64,000 nucleotides of DNA from Actinomycetales bacterium (GCA_018970885.1 JAGWVL010000002.1:1-64000), one strand, 5' to 3'. Positions 1 to 8,590 are shown, counted from the stretch's first letter. The notes: generated by a model not told the origin, from the letters alone. A program made the numbers and translations.

Positions 1-336
1 ACAGGATTAGCGCGATTAGCAATCATTACCCATGCTCCTGTAATTCCAGTTGCACAATGGGGCTCTCAAATCGTTATGCCAACCTATGAAAAGAAAATTA
101 AACTCTTTCCTAGAACTCCCATAAAAATGTTGGCGGGTAAGCCCCTTGATCTATCTCCTTGGTACGGAAAAGAGAATGATCCAGATGCACTTCGAGAAGC
201 AACCGCTTTCGTAATGCGCGAGCTAACTAATCTTGTAGAAGAGCTTCGTGGTGAAAAACGCCCAGTTGAAATTTTTGATCCGCATAACTCGGATCTACCG
301 CGCACTGGAAACTTTAAGAAGGCCAAGAAGAAATGA
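1..336 (+). CDS. 1-acyl-sn-glycerol-3-phosphate acyltransferase, C-terminal part (5' end outside window)
   Basis: The frame is open from base 1, so only the last 111 residues are visible. They begin T-G-L-A-R-L-A and continue with HAPVIPVAQWG, the usual stretch that follows the EGT motif in PlsC-type lysophospholipid acyltransferases; the HX4D catalytic motif must lie upstream. The family transfers an acyl chain to lysophosphatidate at the membrane. The tail is lysine-rich. Its stop overlaps the gpsA start by 4 bases (ATGA), so the two are translationally coupled. GpsA makes the glycerol-3-phosphate backbone that this pathway acylates, which supports the assignment. Which member of the PlsC family it is cannot be settled from this part. 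Confidence 0.85.
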   Translation, partial: TGLARLAIITHAPVIPVAQWGSQIVMPTYEKKIKLFPRTPIKMLAGKPLDLSPWYGKENDPDALREATAFVMRELTNLVEELRGEKRPVEIFDPHNSDLPRTGNFKKAKKK

Positions 337-1334
337 GCAAGGTTGTTGTTCTGGGTGCGGGCCAATGGGGAACAACTATGGCCCAGGTTCTTTGCGATGC
401 GGGAAACCATGTTTTGATGTGGGGTAGAAGCCAAGAATTAGTAGATGAAGTCAATAACAAGCATACAAACTCCAAGTATTTGGATGAGAACATTTTGCCG
501 GTTGGGTTAAAGGCAACAACTGATCTAGGCGAGGCTTTTGAGTACTCCAACATTTATGTGCTCGCAGTTCCCGCACAAACCCTTCGTGAAAATCTCAACG
601 CCTGGAAATCTATGGTTCAGCCCAACGCCTTGTTCATTAGTACGCTCAAAGGTATTGAGGTAAGCACAATGTCTCGCATGACAGAGATTATCTCTGATGT
701 CATGGAGACTGAAAATATTGCAATCATTACTGGGCCAAACCTTGCAAATGAATTAATTTTGCGCCAGCCAGCAGGTGCTGTTGCTGCAGCTGCAACGGTA
801 GCAATCGCAGAAAAGGTTCAACAACTCTTTACAACCCCTTATTACCGCGTTTACACATCGGTAGATGTTTTAGGCTGCGAACTTGCTGGTGCAATCAAAA
901 GTGTAATTGCCTTAGCGGTAGGTATTTCAATTGGGATGGGTTACGGAGAAAACACCCAAGCGATGCTCATCACCCGTGGCCTCAATGAGGTAGCTCGATT
1001 ATGTGCAGCGCACAACGCGGATCCACTGAGCGCCGCAGGTCTTGCCGGTATGGGAGATCTAGTTGCTAGCTGTGGATCATCCCTTTCCCGAAACCGTACC
1101 TTTGGCCAAGTTTTAGGAAAGAGCGGTTCTATGGAGGTAGCTAAAACTCAGGTGGCAAAAACAGTCGAAGGTGTTGCCTCATCTAGTGCAGTACTTGAAA
1201 TTGCTCACCGCGTGGGAATCGAAGTTCCAGTTATTGAAGCGGTGGCAGATGTTGTTTCAGGCTCATTGACTCCGGAGCAGGCACTTGATCGTCTTATGGA
1301 GATTACTACTAAAGCAGAGAATTTCATTCGATGA
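333..1334 (+). CDS. gpsA: Glycerol-3-phosphate dehydrogenase [NAD(P)+]
   Basis: Reduces dihydroxyacetone phosphate to sn-glycerol-3-phosphate in the cytosol, the entry point of phospholipid synthesis. The 333-residue protein opens with a Rossmann motif GAGQWGTT (residues 8-15), close to the family's GxGxWG. It has the STLKGIE segment near residue 95, the catalytic-lysine segment LAGAIKSVIALAVG near residue 185, and the NTQAMLITRGLNE block typical of GpsA. Length is normal. The ATG lies in the ATGA overlap with the acyltransferase, and the gene in turn overlaps ddl by 4 bases, giving a plsC-gpsA-ddl operon as in many actinobacteria. Confidence 0.96.
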   Translation: MSKVVVLGAGQWGTTMAQVLCDAGNHVLMWGRSQELVDEVNNKHTNSKYLDENILPVGLKATTDLGEAFEYSNIYVLAVPAQTLRENLNAWKSMVQPNALFISTLKGIEVSTMSRMTEIISDVMETENIAIITGPNLANELILRQPAGAVAAAATVAIAEKVQQLFTTPYYRVYTSVDVLGCELAGAIKSVIALAVGISIGMGYGENTQAMLITRGLNEVARLCAAHNADPLSAAGLAGMGDLVASCGSSLSRNRTFGQVLGKSGSMEVAKTQVAKTVEGVASSSAVLEIAHRVGIEVPVIEAVADVVSGSLTPEQALDRLMEITTKAENFIR

Positions 1335-2371
1335 GCAAACTAACAGTTGCGATAATTTGCGGAGGCCCAAGTAGTGAACATGAGGTTTCATGTGTCTCGG
1401 GTGGAGGAGTCTTAAAGGGGTTAGATAAGAATAGCTTTACGCCGATTTTGATTGGAATTACTAAAGCAGGCAAGTGGGTTGTACTTGAAGAAGACTATCC
1501 ATTGGCAATTCACAACAAGGTGATGCCAACGATTGAAGATAATGAAACAACGGTTGAGCTTGCGCAAAGTGGGCTAGTTATAAATGGCTCTTTTGTGAAG
1601 ATTGATTGTGTCTTTTCCATTCTTCATGGGGAGTTTGGTGAAGATGGAAAAATTCAACAACTATTAGAGGATGCACACATTCCCTATGTAGGTAGCGGAG
1701 TAAAGGCTTCAGCCGATGCTATGGATAAAGCACTGGCAAAGGAGCTGTTTTCTGCTGCGGGATTAAAGGTTGCACCTGGAATTGTTGTGAATAAATCAGA
1801 TCCGCACCCAGATGCGCACTCACTTACCTACCCAGTCTTTGTTAAGCCATCTAGTGGAGGATCTAGCCGTGGCACACACAAGGTTAAATCAGCTATCGAC
1901 TTGTCAGCAGCCATTAATGATGCCTTCTTGTATGACTCAAAGGTTTTGATTGAAACCGCCATCAATGGACGTGAAATTGAGTGCGCAGTTCTAGAACGAG
2001 ATGGAACTAGTTACGCATCGGTAGTTGGCGAAATTGTTATTAATCCTCAATTTGAGTTTTATGACTTCGAGGCCAAGTACTTAGATGATGCAACAACTGT
2101 AAAGATTCCAGCTGATATTCCTGAAGCAGATGCGCAAGCGATTCAAATTGCTTCGATGCAAGCTTTTGATGCGATCGGCTGCGCAGGACTTGCCCGCTGT
2201 GACTTTTTCTATACCAATGAAAACCAGATAGTCATAAATGAGATCAACACCTTGCCGGGATTTACAGGCACTAGTGTGTACCCCAAGTTATGGCAGGCAA
2301 CAGGAGTTTCTTACTCAGATTTGATTACAGCTCTGATCGACTCTGCAATTAATAGGGCTGAACAATTATAG
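1331..2371 (+). CDS. ddl: D-alanine--D-alanine ligase
   Basis: ATP-grasp ligase that makes the D-Ala-D-Ala dipeptide for peptidoglycan precursors. The 346 residues show the N-terminal GGPSSEHEVS loop, the HGEFGEDGKIQ segment, the ATP-binding GGSSRGTH loop, and the C-terminal EINTLPGFTGTSVYPK motif with metal- and D-Ala2-binding residues. Length is typical. ATG start with 4-base overlap of gpsA. Last gene of the operon; it converges on the small Lrp-like gene 16 bases downstream. Confidence 0.97.
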   Translation: MSKLTVAIICGGPSSEHEVSCVSGGGVLKGLDKNSFTPILIGITKAGKWVVLEEDYPLAIHNKVMPTIEDNETTVELAQSGLVINGSFVKIDCVFSILHGEFGEDGKIQQLLEDAHIPYVGSGVKASADAMDKALAKELFSAAGLKVAPGIVVNKSDPHPDAHSLTYPVFVKPSSGGSSRGTHKVKSAIDLSAAINDAFLYDSKVLIETAINGREIECAVLERDGTSYASVVGEIVINPQFEFYDFEAKYLDDATTVKIPADIPEADAQAIQIASMQAFDAIGCAGLARCDFFYTNENQIVINEINTLPGFTGTSVYPKLWQATGVSYSDLITALIDSAINRAEQL

Positions 2372-2387
2372 AAAAGCTACAAAGAAT

Positions 2388-2627
2388 TTAGCTCAGGTGT
2401 GTAACAGGACAGGTCAAGGTACGTGTAATTCCAGGAACCGCTTGGACCTTTGAAAGAACTAAGCGACCAAACTCTTCCATGCTTGATGCCTCTGCACGCA
2501 TGATTACATCGTAAGGACCAGTGACGCCTTCAGACAATGTGACGCCAGGAATCTTTGCCACGGCATCTGCAACTCCAGTTGCCTTACCAACTTCTGTTTG
2601 AATCAAGATAAAAGCCTGTACTGACAT
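2388..2627 (-). CDS. Stand-alone Lrp/AsnC ligand-binding (RAM) domain protein
   Basis: A 79-residue protein matching only the alpha-beta sensor domain of Lrp/AsnC regulators (for example the GPYDVIMRAEA and VQAVPGITRTLT stretches). It has no helix-turn-helix, so it should not bind DNA by itself. Such single-domain proteins are known to form dimers/octamers and to bind amino acids; the ligand is unknown here. The start is ATG with an AAAGGA Shine-Dalgarno site 7 bases upstream (on the minus strand), one of the genes in this window with a leader. A gene of this kind between ddl and thiL is common in actinobacteria. Transcribed divergently from thiL. Confidence 0.85.
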   Translation of the reverse strand: MSVQAFILIQTEVGKATGVADAVAKIPGVTLSEGVTGPYDVIMRAEASSMEEFGRLVLSKVQAVPGITRTLTCPVTHLS

Positions 2628-2656
2628 GAGATGTCCTTTCTGGTGGATGGCAAACG

Positions 2657-2684
2657 CTACCGCAGATGAGCTCCATCGAGGTAG
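2657..2684. repeat. Imperfect nested dyad between the Lrp-like gene and thiL
   Basis: CTACC (2657-2661) and GGTAG (2680-2684) enclose a second pair, GATG (2665-2668) and CATC (2674-2677). It lies in the divergent promoter region, just upstream of the thiL -10 hexamer (2690-2695), where an operator could sit. It is short and may be chance; no regulator is suggested by the sequence. Confidence 0.25.
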
Positions 2685-2689
2685 TCGAT

Positions 2690-2695
2690 TAGGCT
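2690..2695 (+). promoter_or_regulatory. Leaderless -10 hexamer of thiL
   Basis: TAGGCT ends 7 bases before the thiL ATG and fits the TANNNT pattern found before most first genes in this window. No Shine-Dalgarno site is present, so transcription probably starts at the ATG. Confidence 0.6.
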
Positions 2696-2702
2696 AAGCG
2701 GT

Positions 2703-3623
2703 ATGAACTTCGATGAGGCTGGGGTAATTGCGGCACTTGCACGCATCTTTGGCACCTCGCAGCGTGGAGTCGAGATCGGGATCGGCGATGATGCAGCTGT
2801 TGTAAAAACATCCGCTCGATCGGCAATCACTACCGACATTGCTGTTGAAGGAACGCATTTCAATACGCAATGGTCAAGCGCCTTTGACATAGGTCGAAAG
2901 ATCACCGCAGCTAACCTGGCCGATATCTATGCGATGGGTGGCTCACCGAAATACTTGGTAGCTGCAGTAACTCTTACGGGCCAAGAGTCGATGGAATGGA
3001 TTGAAGATCTTGCAGAAGGTATGGCACACGAGGCTAGTAGTTGTGGTGTTTATATTGTCGGAGGTGATCTTGCAAAGGGTCCCTGCAAAGTTATTTCAGT
3101 CGCTGCGATCGGCCAGATCGATACCGTGATTACACGCTCTGGCGCGCAAGTGGGAGATTCCATTTACATCTCGTCACTACCCGGTTGGTCTGCAGCAGGC
3201 TTAGCAATTATAGATAAGGATCTGGAATCTGATATCGCACATTATGCAATCTCAGAGTTTTGTGCACCAACCGTTGATTACTCAGCAGCGGTGCAGTTTG
3301 CAAATGGTAAAGCGACATCGCTGTGTGATGTCAGCGATGCCCTTGTGATTCAGGCAGAGCAAATCGCTGCTGCATCAAAGGTTCAGTTAAGTATTGAAAA
3401 GGATTTGCTGAGTAAGCATCCTGAGTTTGCAACTTTGAGTGAAATTGCTGATTCGCAAGGCATTGATGTATGGCAATGGATTCTGGCAGGCGGCGAGGAT
3501 CATGTATTCCTAGCAACTGGCAAAGACTTAACTGGATTTCGAATTGGTTCAGTTCAGTCGGGAACAGGTGTCATTGGTGTAGAAATGAAAAAAGCGCCAG
3601 ATATCTGGCGCCATTTCAATTAA
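2703..3623 (+). CDS. thiL: Thiamine-monophosphate kinase
   Basis: Phosphorylates thiamine monophosphate to the active cofactor thiamine diphosphate. The 306 residues carry the N-terminal GIGDDAAVV metal/ATP motif (around residue 27), the TTDIAVEGTHF segment and the GGDLAKG motif of the PurM/ThiL fold. The usual DVSDGL motif reads DVSDAL here, a Gly-to-Ala change that may be tolerated. Start is ATG, placed 7 bases after TAGGCT, consistent with a leaderless transcript. The last codons contain the minus-strand terminator of rpmB, so the coding end is shared with a regulatory element. Confidence 0.93.
   Translation: MNFDEAGVIAALARIFGTSQRGVEIGIGDDAAVVKTSARSAITTDIAVEGTHFNTQWSSAFDIGRKITAANLADIYAMGGSPKYLVAAVTLTGQESMEWIEDLAEGMAHEASSCGVYIVGGDLAKGPCKVISVAAIGQIDTVITRSGAQVGDSIYISSLPGWSAAGLAIIDKDLESDIAHYAISEFCAPTVDYSAAVQFANGKATSLCDVSDALVIQAEQIAAASKVQLSIEKDLLSKHPEFATLSEIADSQGIDVWQWILAGGEDHVFLATGKDLTGFRIGSVQSGTGVIGVEMKKAPDIWRHFN
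3588..3612 (-). terminator. Rho-independent terminator of rpmB, inside the thiL 3' coding end
   Basis: A perfect 18-bp palindrome, GCGCCAGATATCTGGCGC (3594-3611), is followed on the minus strand by six T residues (3593-3588). This is the classical terminator layout for the minus-strand rpmB gene, which ends at 3645. The element lies within the last codons of thiL. Confidence 0.85.
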
Positions 3624-3644
3624 TATCCTTCAAAGGTAAGACAC

Positions 3645-3830
3645 TTATCGCGTAACTTTCCCAGCCTTAAGGCATGAGGTACAAATGTTTTGACGCTTTG
3701 CAGCTCCACCGACAAGGGTACGCACGCGCTGGATATTTGGATTCCAACGACGACGGGTCTTGACCTGTGAGTGAGAAACATTGTTTCCGAAGCTGGGCCC
3801 CTTGCCACAGATATCGCATGTTGATGCCAC
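3645..3830 (-). CDS. rpmB: 50S ribosomal protein L28, zinc-binding form
   Basis: A 61-residue basic protein with CDIC near the N-terminus and CTSC near the C-terminus, i.e. the four-cysteine (C+) form of L28 that binds zinc. The NNVSHSQVKTRRRWNPN block is diagnostic. Start is GTG, preceded by GGAG 7 bases upstream on the minus strand, so this highly expressed gene has a normal leader. It is monocistronic and ends in a strong terminator embedded in thiL. Position between thiL and recG matches other actinobacteria. Confidence 0.97.
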   Translation of the reverse strand: MASTCDICGKGPSFGNNVSHSQVKTRRRWNPNIQRVRTLVGGAAKRQNICTSCLKAGKVTR

Positions 3831-3980
3831 AGCGTTACTCCTTTAAATATCGGCTAGTTCCGATGGGAACAGGGCGTAAGGGTAGCGTGAATGCGGGCCG
3901 AGATGCCAATTTGAGCCTGTACAAGCAACTCTCATGGGTGGGTGGGCCGGATTGGCGTAGATGCGAGAGAGAATGCTCGG

Positions 3981-6158
3981 GTGGCCACATTAGAGAACAA
4001 GGTTTCTGCCGTTGTCGGTGACCGTACCGCCAAAGTTCTTTCAACTGTCTTTGGCATCGCCACTGTTGGCGATCTCATGCGTCACTATCCACGACGGTAC
4101 ATGGTTCGTGGTGAGTTATCTGACATCTCTGAACTACGTGAAGGTGATGAAACCACTATTTTGGCGCAGATCTACTCCACAACAAATCGACCCCTGAGAG
4201 GTCGCAAGGGAAGCATCCTTGAGGTTGTTGTAACCGATGGCACCGACAAGTTATCCCTCACATTTTTCAACCAAGCCTGGCGGGAAAAAGATTTGAAGGT
4301 TGGGCGACAGGGTTTATTTGCAGGAAAAATCGGTGTCTTTAACAATAAGAAGCAGTTAGCTCATCCTGATTATGAATTAATTCCTGATGGCTCCGATGTT
4401 GATTCTGCTGTCGAAGGCTTTGCCGGAAAATTTTTACCGGTATATCCCGCCTCATCCAAACTTCCATCCTGGAAGATTTCGCAGTGCGCGCAACTTGCTA
4501 TTGGTGCCTTAGATGAGATCGAAGATTTCCTGCCCGAATTCATTCGCAAAAAACACACTTACCCAACTCTGCATCAAGCTCTGGTCCAACTTCATCAACC
4601 TGCAGATCTAGATCAGGCAGAGACTGCACGTGAACGTTTAACCTTTGATGAAGCATTCCTTCTTCAATCACTACTGGTGATGCGCAGAAATGAGTTAAAG
4701 AAACTCAACTCAATTTCAAGAAAAAGAGTTGCAGGTGGTCTGCTAGATACCTTTGATAAATCTCTACCATTTGAATTAACGGATGGACAGGTTGCGGTGT
4801 GCAAAGAGATTGAAGGTGATTTAGCGCAACCGCATCCGATGCATCGTTTACTTCAAGGTGAGGTAGGTTCTGGAAAGACGATCGTTGCCTTACGCGCAAT
4901 GCTGGCCGTTGTGGATAGCGGGGGACAGGCCGCACTTCTTGCCCCAACCGAAGTTCTGGCAGCGCAACATCTTCGAACTATTCAAGGACAACTTGGCACT
5001 TTGGCACAGGGTGGGATGCTGGGTGGTTCTGATAAAGGCACACAAATCACTTTGATTACTGGATCGCAATCGGGGCAAGCACGCAAAGAAGCCCTGGCAA
5101 AAGCTGCTGATGGAAGTGCCGGGATTGTTATTGGAACCCATGCGCTATTGGGTGAATCAGTTGTATTCAAAGATCTTGGTCTAATAGTTGTAGATGAGCA
5201 ACACAGATTTGGTGTTGAACAACGAGATGCGTTGAAGGAGAAAGCGGTACTTCCTCCTCACTTACTTGTAATGACCGCAACTCCGATTCCTCGAACAGTT
5301 GCGATGACAGTGTTTGGTGATTTAGATGTTTCAACCCTCCGTGAACTTCCGTTGGGTCGACAACCAATTACAACCCATGTAGTTCCCGTAAAAGAAAAGC
5401 CAAATTACTTGGATCGAGCGTGGGCCAGAATTCGTGAAGAGGTTTCACAAGGCCATCAGGCCTACATAGTTGCCCCACGAATCACGGCAGATCCAGATGC
5501 AAGCGCTGATGCAGATTTAGAGTTTCTCTTTGGCGAAGAATCAGATGAAATTTCTTCAGTTGAGGAGCTTGCACCCATGCTGCATGCAGGACCACTCCAG
5601 GGGCTCAAAATAGCGGTATTACACGGCCGACTTCCAGCAGAGCAGAAAGAGGCGACGATGCAAGCCTTTTCACAAGGTGAAATCGATGTACTGGTTTCAA
5701 CAACTGTGATTGAAGTTGGAGTAGATGTTGCAAATGCAACAATCATGGTGATTATGGATGCAGATAGGTTTGGCGTCTCTCAATTACATCAGTTAAGAGG
5801 ACGTGTGGGTCGAGGAACATCACCAGGGTTATGCCTCTTGGTGACACAGTGCGAAGAGTTGACGCCAGCACGCGAAAGATTAAACGCGGTTGCCGGAACT
5901 CTAGATGGATTTGAACTTTCACGAATCGACTTAGAGCAACGACGCGAGGGCGATGTTTTAGGTCGCAATCAATCTGGAACTCGATCCCATCTTCGCCTTT
6001 TGCGAGTATTAAGGGATGAGTCACTGATTGAACAAGCCCGCGATGATGCAGAGCAACTCATCGCTCAAGATAATGAGCTAAGAGACTATCCTGCGCTTAG
6101 GAGAGAGCTTGCACAATTGCAAGCAGATCAAGCGATCGATTATTTGGATAAGGGTTAG
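3981..6158 (+). CDS. recG: ATP-dependent DNA helicase RecG
   Basis: Branch-migrating helicase that reverses stalled forks and processes Holliday junctions. About 725 residues. It has the N-terminal wedge/OB region, Walker A GEVGSGKT, the DEQH box, motif III (MTATPIPRT) and the C-terminal helicase lobe ending in ADRFGVSQLHQLRGRVGRG. The frame is open from a GTG at 3942, but the GTG at 3981 (protein starting V-A-T-L-E-N) is preferred because the 13 extra residues look non-coding and a GAGAGA purine run lies upstream of 3981. Followed after 4 bases by rsmD. The DAK-like gene often found before recG in actinobacteria is absent. Confidence 0.93.
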   Translation: MATLENKVSAVVGDRTAKVLSTVFGIATVGDLMRHYPRRYMVRGELSDISELREGDETTILAQIYSTTNRPLRGRKGSILEVVVTDGTDKLSLTFFNQAWREKDLKVGRQGLFAGKIGVFNNKKQLAHPDYELIPDGSDVDSAVEGFAGKFLPVYPASSKLPSWKISQCAQLAIGALDEIEDFLPEFIRKKHTYPTLHQALVQLHQPADLDQAETARERLTFDEAFLLQSLLVMRRNELKKLNSISRKRVAGGLLDTFDKSLPFELTDGQVAVCKEIEGDLAQPHPMHRLLQGEVGSGKTIVALRAMLAVVDSGGQAALLAPTEVLAAQHLRTIQGQLGTLAQGGMLGGSDKGTQITLITGSQSGQARKEALAKAADGSAGIVIGTHALLGESVVFKDLGLIVVDEQHRFGVEQRDALKEKAVLPPHLLVMTATPIPRTVAMTVFGDLDVSTLRELPLGRQPITTHVVPVKEKPNYLDRAWARIREEVSQGHQAYIVAPRITADPDASADADLEFLFGEESDEISSVEELAPMLHAGPLQGLKIAVLHGRLPAEQKEATMQAFSQGEIDVLVSTTVIEVGVDVANATIMVIMDADRFGVSQLHQLRGRVGRGTSPGLCLLVTQCEELTPARERLNAVAGTLDGFELSRIDLEQRREGDVLGRNQSGTRSHLRLLRVLRDESLIEQARDDAEQLIAQDNELRDYPALRRELAQLQADQAIDYLDKG

Positions 6159-6162
6159 TTCA

Positions 6163-6732
6163 TTGAGAATTATTGCTGGTGTTGCAAGAGGTCGCACTTT
6201 AGGGACTGTCGCAGGTGTAACACGTCCGACCTCTGATCGAGCTCGAGAAGGTTTATTTTCATCGTTAACCTCTGAATTTGGAAGTTTTGAGGGTTTGCAC
6301 ATTTTAGATCTGTTCGGTGGATCAGGTGCAATTGGATTAGAGTCTCTTTCACGCGGTGCAACCTTGGTGCATATTGTTGAAAGAGATGATGAAGCACAGA
6401 AAACTATTGAGACTAATTACGAATTAGTTAGAAAATCTAATCCGAGCGGAAAGGTACAACTCTTTGGGATGAGTGCAGAGCGATTCCTCAAAGATCTCCC
6501 AAAAACAAAGTATCACCTTGTGTACATCGATCCGCCGTATGATTTCAGCAATAAAGCTGTCGAAGATGTTTTGTTAGCGTTACATGATGGAGAGTTTTTA
6601 AGTAGTGATGCCTTTATTGCAGTTGAGCGCACAGCACGAGGGGCTCAATTCATTTGGCCCGATGCCTTCGCACCCGCTCGTGAGCGAAATTATGGGCAGG
6701 CGACCATTTATTACGCTAATTATCAGCCGTAA
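6163..6732 (+). CDS. rsmD: 16S rRNA (guanine966-N2)-methyltransferase
   Basis: S-adenosylmethionine-dependent methyltransferase acting on 16S rRNA G966. The 189-residue protein starts L-R-I-I-A-G-V-A-R-G, the normal N-terminus of RsmD; this requires a TTG start at 6163, four bases after the recG stop. The SAM motif LDLFGGSGAIGLES and catalytic DPPYDF are both present. Upstream in-frame residues back to 6109 lie inside recG and do not resemble the family. Co-transcribed with recG. Confidence 0.92.
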   Translation: MRIIAGVARGRTLGTVAGVTRPTSDRAREGLFSSLTSEFGSFEGLHILDLFGGSGAIGLESLSRGATLVHIVERDDEAQKTIETNYELVRKSNPSGKVQLFGMSAERFLKDLPKTKYHLVYIDPPYDFSNKAVEDVLLALHDGEFLSSDAFIAVERTARGAQFIWPDAFAPARERNYGQATIYYANYQP

Positions 6733-6771
6733 GAATGGATTACTGGGCTCCATCTTGCTAGCGTTTACGTC

Positions 6772-7251
6772 ATGAAGCGCGCGGTATGCCCAGGATCCTT
6801 TGATCCAATCACATATGGGCATCTAGATATTATTGAGCGTGCTGCTCAGCAATTTGATCATGTGGTGGTTGCGGTTCTTGAAAACCGAACTAAGTCCAGC
6901 CTCTTTACAGTTCAAGAGCGTATTTCAATGATCACAGAGGTTGTTGCCAAGGTGCCAAATGTCTCTGTTGATTCTTGGAGTGGATTGTTGGTGGATTACT
7001 GTAAGAGCAATTCGATTCAGGCAATCGTAAAGGGTTTACGCGCAGTTTCAGATTTTGATTATGAGCTACAGATGGCGCAGGTGAATTTGCAAGGCTCCGG
7101 AGTTGAAACCATGTTTATGGCAACAGCTCCGACCCATTCATTCCTTTCATCATCACTTGTAAAAGAGCTGGCCCATTACAACGGTGATGTCTCAACAATG
7201 GTCCCACCATCAATTAATGAAGCACTCAAGCTACGAATAGCGGGGAAGTAA
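6772..7251 (+). CDS. coaD: Phosphopantetheine adenylyltransferase
   Basis: Fourth step of coenzyme A synthesis (4'-phosphopantetheine + ATP to dephospho-CoA). The 159 residues contain the nucleotidyltransferase motif PGSFDPITYGH (the T/HxGH signature), the GLRAVSDFDYELQMA stretch and the C-terminal SSSLVKELA motif. Start ATG is 7 bases after TAGCGT (6759-6764), fitting a leaderless transcript. Order rsmD-coaD is conserved in actinobacteria. SepIVA follows after one base. Confidence 0.97.
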   Translation: MKRAVCPGSFDPITYGHLDIIERAAQQFDHVVVAVLENRTKSSLFTVQERISMITEVVAKVPNVSVDSWSGLLVDYCKSNSIQAIVKGLRAVSDFDYELQMAQVNLQGSGVETMFMATAPTHSFLSSSLVKELAHYNGDVSTMVPPSINEALKLRIAGK

Positions 7252-7252
7252 A

Positions 7253-7735
7253 ATGGATTCAGTTGAGAAGTTAACAGCAGCAATCACTATGGTCGAAGAG
7301 GCTCGAGGGGTCCCTTTGTCTGCAAGTTGCGTTGTTCACCGTGCTGAAATGCTCGAAGTCCTAGATGATGCTCGTGAAGCGCTTCCTTCTGATTTTGCCT
7401 CAGCGCAGAAAATTATTGAAACTCGCGATGCCATTATTGAAGAGGCACGATTGAGCGCCGAGCAAATGATTGCTATTGCTCGTGAAGAAGTTGCGCAGAT
7501 GGTGGAACAAACCTCGATTGTTCAGATTGCGCGCGATGAGGCGCGTAAAATCCTAGATGATGCACGTGAAACTGCAGAGATTGAAAAAGCTGAAGTTGAA
7601 GAGTACATCGATGGTCGTCTCGCAACTCTTGAAGTAATCCTCAACAAAACTATGGATGCTGTATCTCGTGGACGCGATCGCTTAGCTGGGGCAAATGATA
7701 AGGATGTTTTGTCTCAACTTGCAGATGAAAATTGA
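7253..7735 (+). CDS. sepIVA: SepIVA-like DivIVA-domain coiled-coil protein
   Basis: A 160-residue, acidic, almost wholly helical protein rich in A/E/R/D heptads from about residue 60 to 135. A short N-terminal part reads S-V-E-K-L-T-A-A-I-T-M-V-E-E-A-R-G-V-P, typical of the actinobacterial DivIVA-family protein called SepIVA, an essential septation/polar growth factor in mycobacteria. Mycobacteria also have this gene next to DUF177 and rnc, which supports the call. It begins one base after the coaD stop. Function in this organism is inferred from the family; in the past such proteins were loosely annotated as 'ATP synthase subunit B-like'. Confidence 0.8.
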   Translation: MDSVEKLTAAITMVEEARGVPLSASCVVHRAEMLEVLDDAREALPSDFASAQKIIETRDAIIEEARLSAEQMIAIAREEVAQMVEQTSIVQIARDEARKILDDARETAEIEKAEVEEYIDGRLATLEVILNKTMDAVSRGRDRLAGANDKDVLSQLADEN

Positions 7736-7751
7736 TTTAAAGTAGAACTTC

Positions 7752-8339
7752 ATGAGTAAACAAGTAGATACCTTTCAGCTCAATACACACGAGCTACCTC
7801 GTCGTGCAGGCGAGATGAAAGAGTACGAGTTAGACATCGTTGTCAAAGAAAAGTTTGGTGTGGAGTTAATTGCAGTTCCTGCGGGAGATCTGATCGAAGT
7901 GGATGCGCGTCTTGAGTCGGTCACTGAAGGGATTTTGCTGAGCGCAGAGGTGTATGCGGTAGCAAAGGGTGAATGCATTCGTTGTCTTGATCCGGTTGAA
8001 ATAGTTATTGATCGAAAGATTCAAGAGCTTTACAACTATGAACCCACCAATGAGCGTGGAAAACGAAAGCGGAAGCAGGAAGAAACCCTTGAAGATTTAG
8101 AGATCGAGGATGAACTCATGATGGATGGTGAGATCATGGATCTTGAAACCCCAATCCGCGATGCGCTCGTTCTCTCACTTCCTATCAATCCATTATGCAG
8201 CCAGGATTGCCTCGGTCTGTGTCCTGAATGTGGGGGCAAATGGGCCGAACTACCCGAAGATCACGCGCACGAGCGGATAGATGCTCGTTGGGCCGGTCTC
8301 GGCGGGCTCAATCTCGAGGATCCCGATTTCAAGATTTAG
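7752..8339 (+). CDS. YceD/DUF177 family protein
   Basis: A 195-residue protein of the DUF177 (YceD) family, linked in other bacteria to 23S rRNA accumulation. It is almost always encoded directly before rpmF, as here. Visible features are a GECIRCLDPVE cysteine pair near residue 75, an acidic linker (RKRKQEETLEDLEIEDE) and a C-terminal C-x3-C-x3-C-x2-C cluster (CSQDCLGLCPEC), which probably binds a metal. Start ATG; TAAAGT lies 8 bases upstream, so it may have its own weak leaderless promoter in addition to read-through from sepIVA. Confidence 0.88.
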   Translation: MSKQVDTFQLNTHELPRRAGEMKEYELDIVVKEKFGVELIAVPAGDLIEVDARLESVTEGILLSAEVYAVAKGECIRCLDPVEIVIDRKIQELYNYEPTNERGKRKRKQEETLEDLEIEDELMMDGEIMDLETPIRDALVLSLPINPLCSQDCLGLCPECGGKWAELPEDHAHERIDARWAGLGGLNLEDPDFKI

Positions 8340-8406
8340 CCCTTTTGAGGGATACTTTCCCTCTGCAGCCTTGCTGCTGCTCCATCATTGAGAAGAGGTC
8401 AGAAAA

Positions 8407-8580
8407 GTGCCAGTACCAAAGCGAAAAATGTCGCGCTCAAAGACGCGATCACGTCGTAGCCAGTGGAAAACTACTGCCGCAACTCTTTCAACCTGTGGTC
8501 AATGCCAGCAACCAAAGTTGCAGCACACCGCTTGCCCAACTTGCGGTACTTACAACCGTCGTCAGGTATTAGAGGTCTGA
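8407..8580 (+). CDS. rpmF: 50S ribosomal protein L32, zinc-binding form
   Basis: A 57-residue protein starting V-P-V-P-K-R-K-M-S-R-S (GTG start), the classic L32 N-terminus. Two cysteine pairs (CGQC and CPTC) form the zinc ribbon. A GAAGAGGT purine run lies 9-16 bases before the GTG. It lies between the DUF177 gene and rnc, its conserved position. Together with the C+ L28 above, this indicates that the zinc-dependent forms of both proteins are used. Confidence 0.96.
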   Translation: MPVPKRKMSRSKTRSRRSQWKTTAATLSTCGQCQQPKLQHTACPTCGTYNRRQVLEV

Positions 8581-8590
8581 TCTGAGCTCC

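Noticed and set aside
8228-8572. 114-codon plus-strand open frame covering the DUF177 3' end and rpmF
   Set aside because: Wrong frame; rpmF (8407-8580) is an unmistakable L32 protein in another frame.
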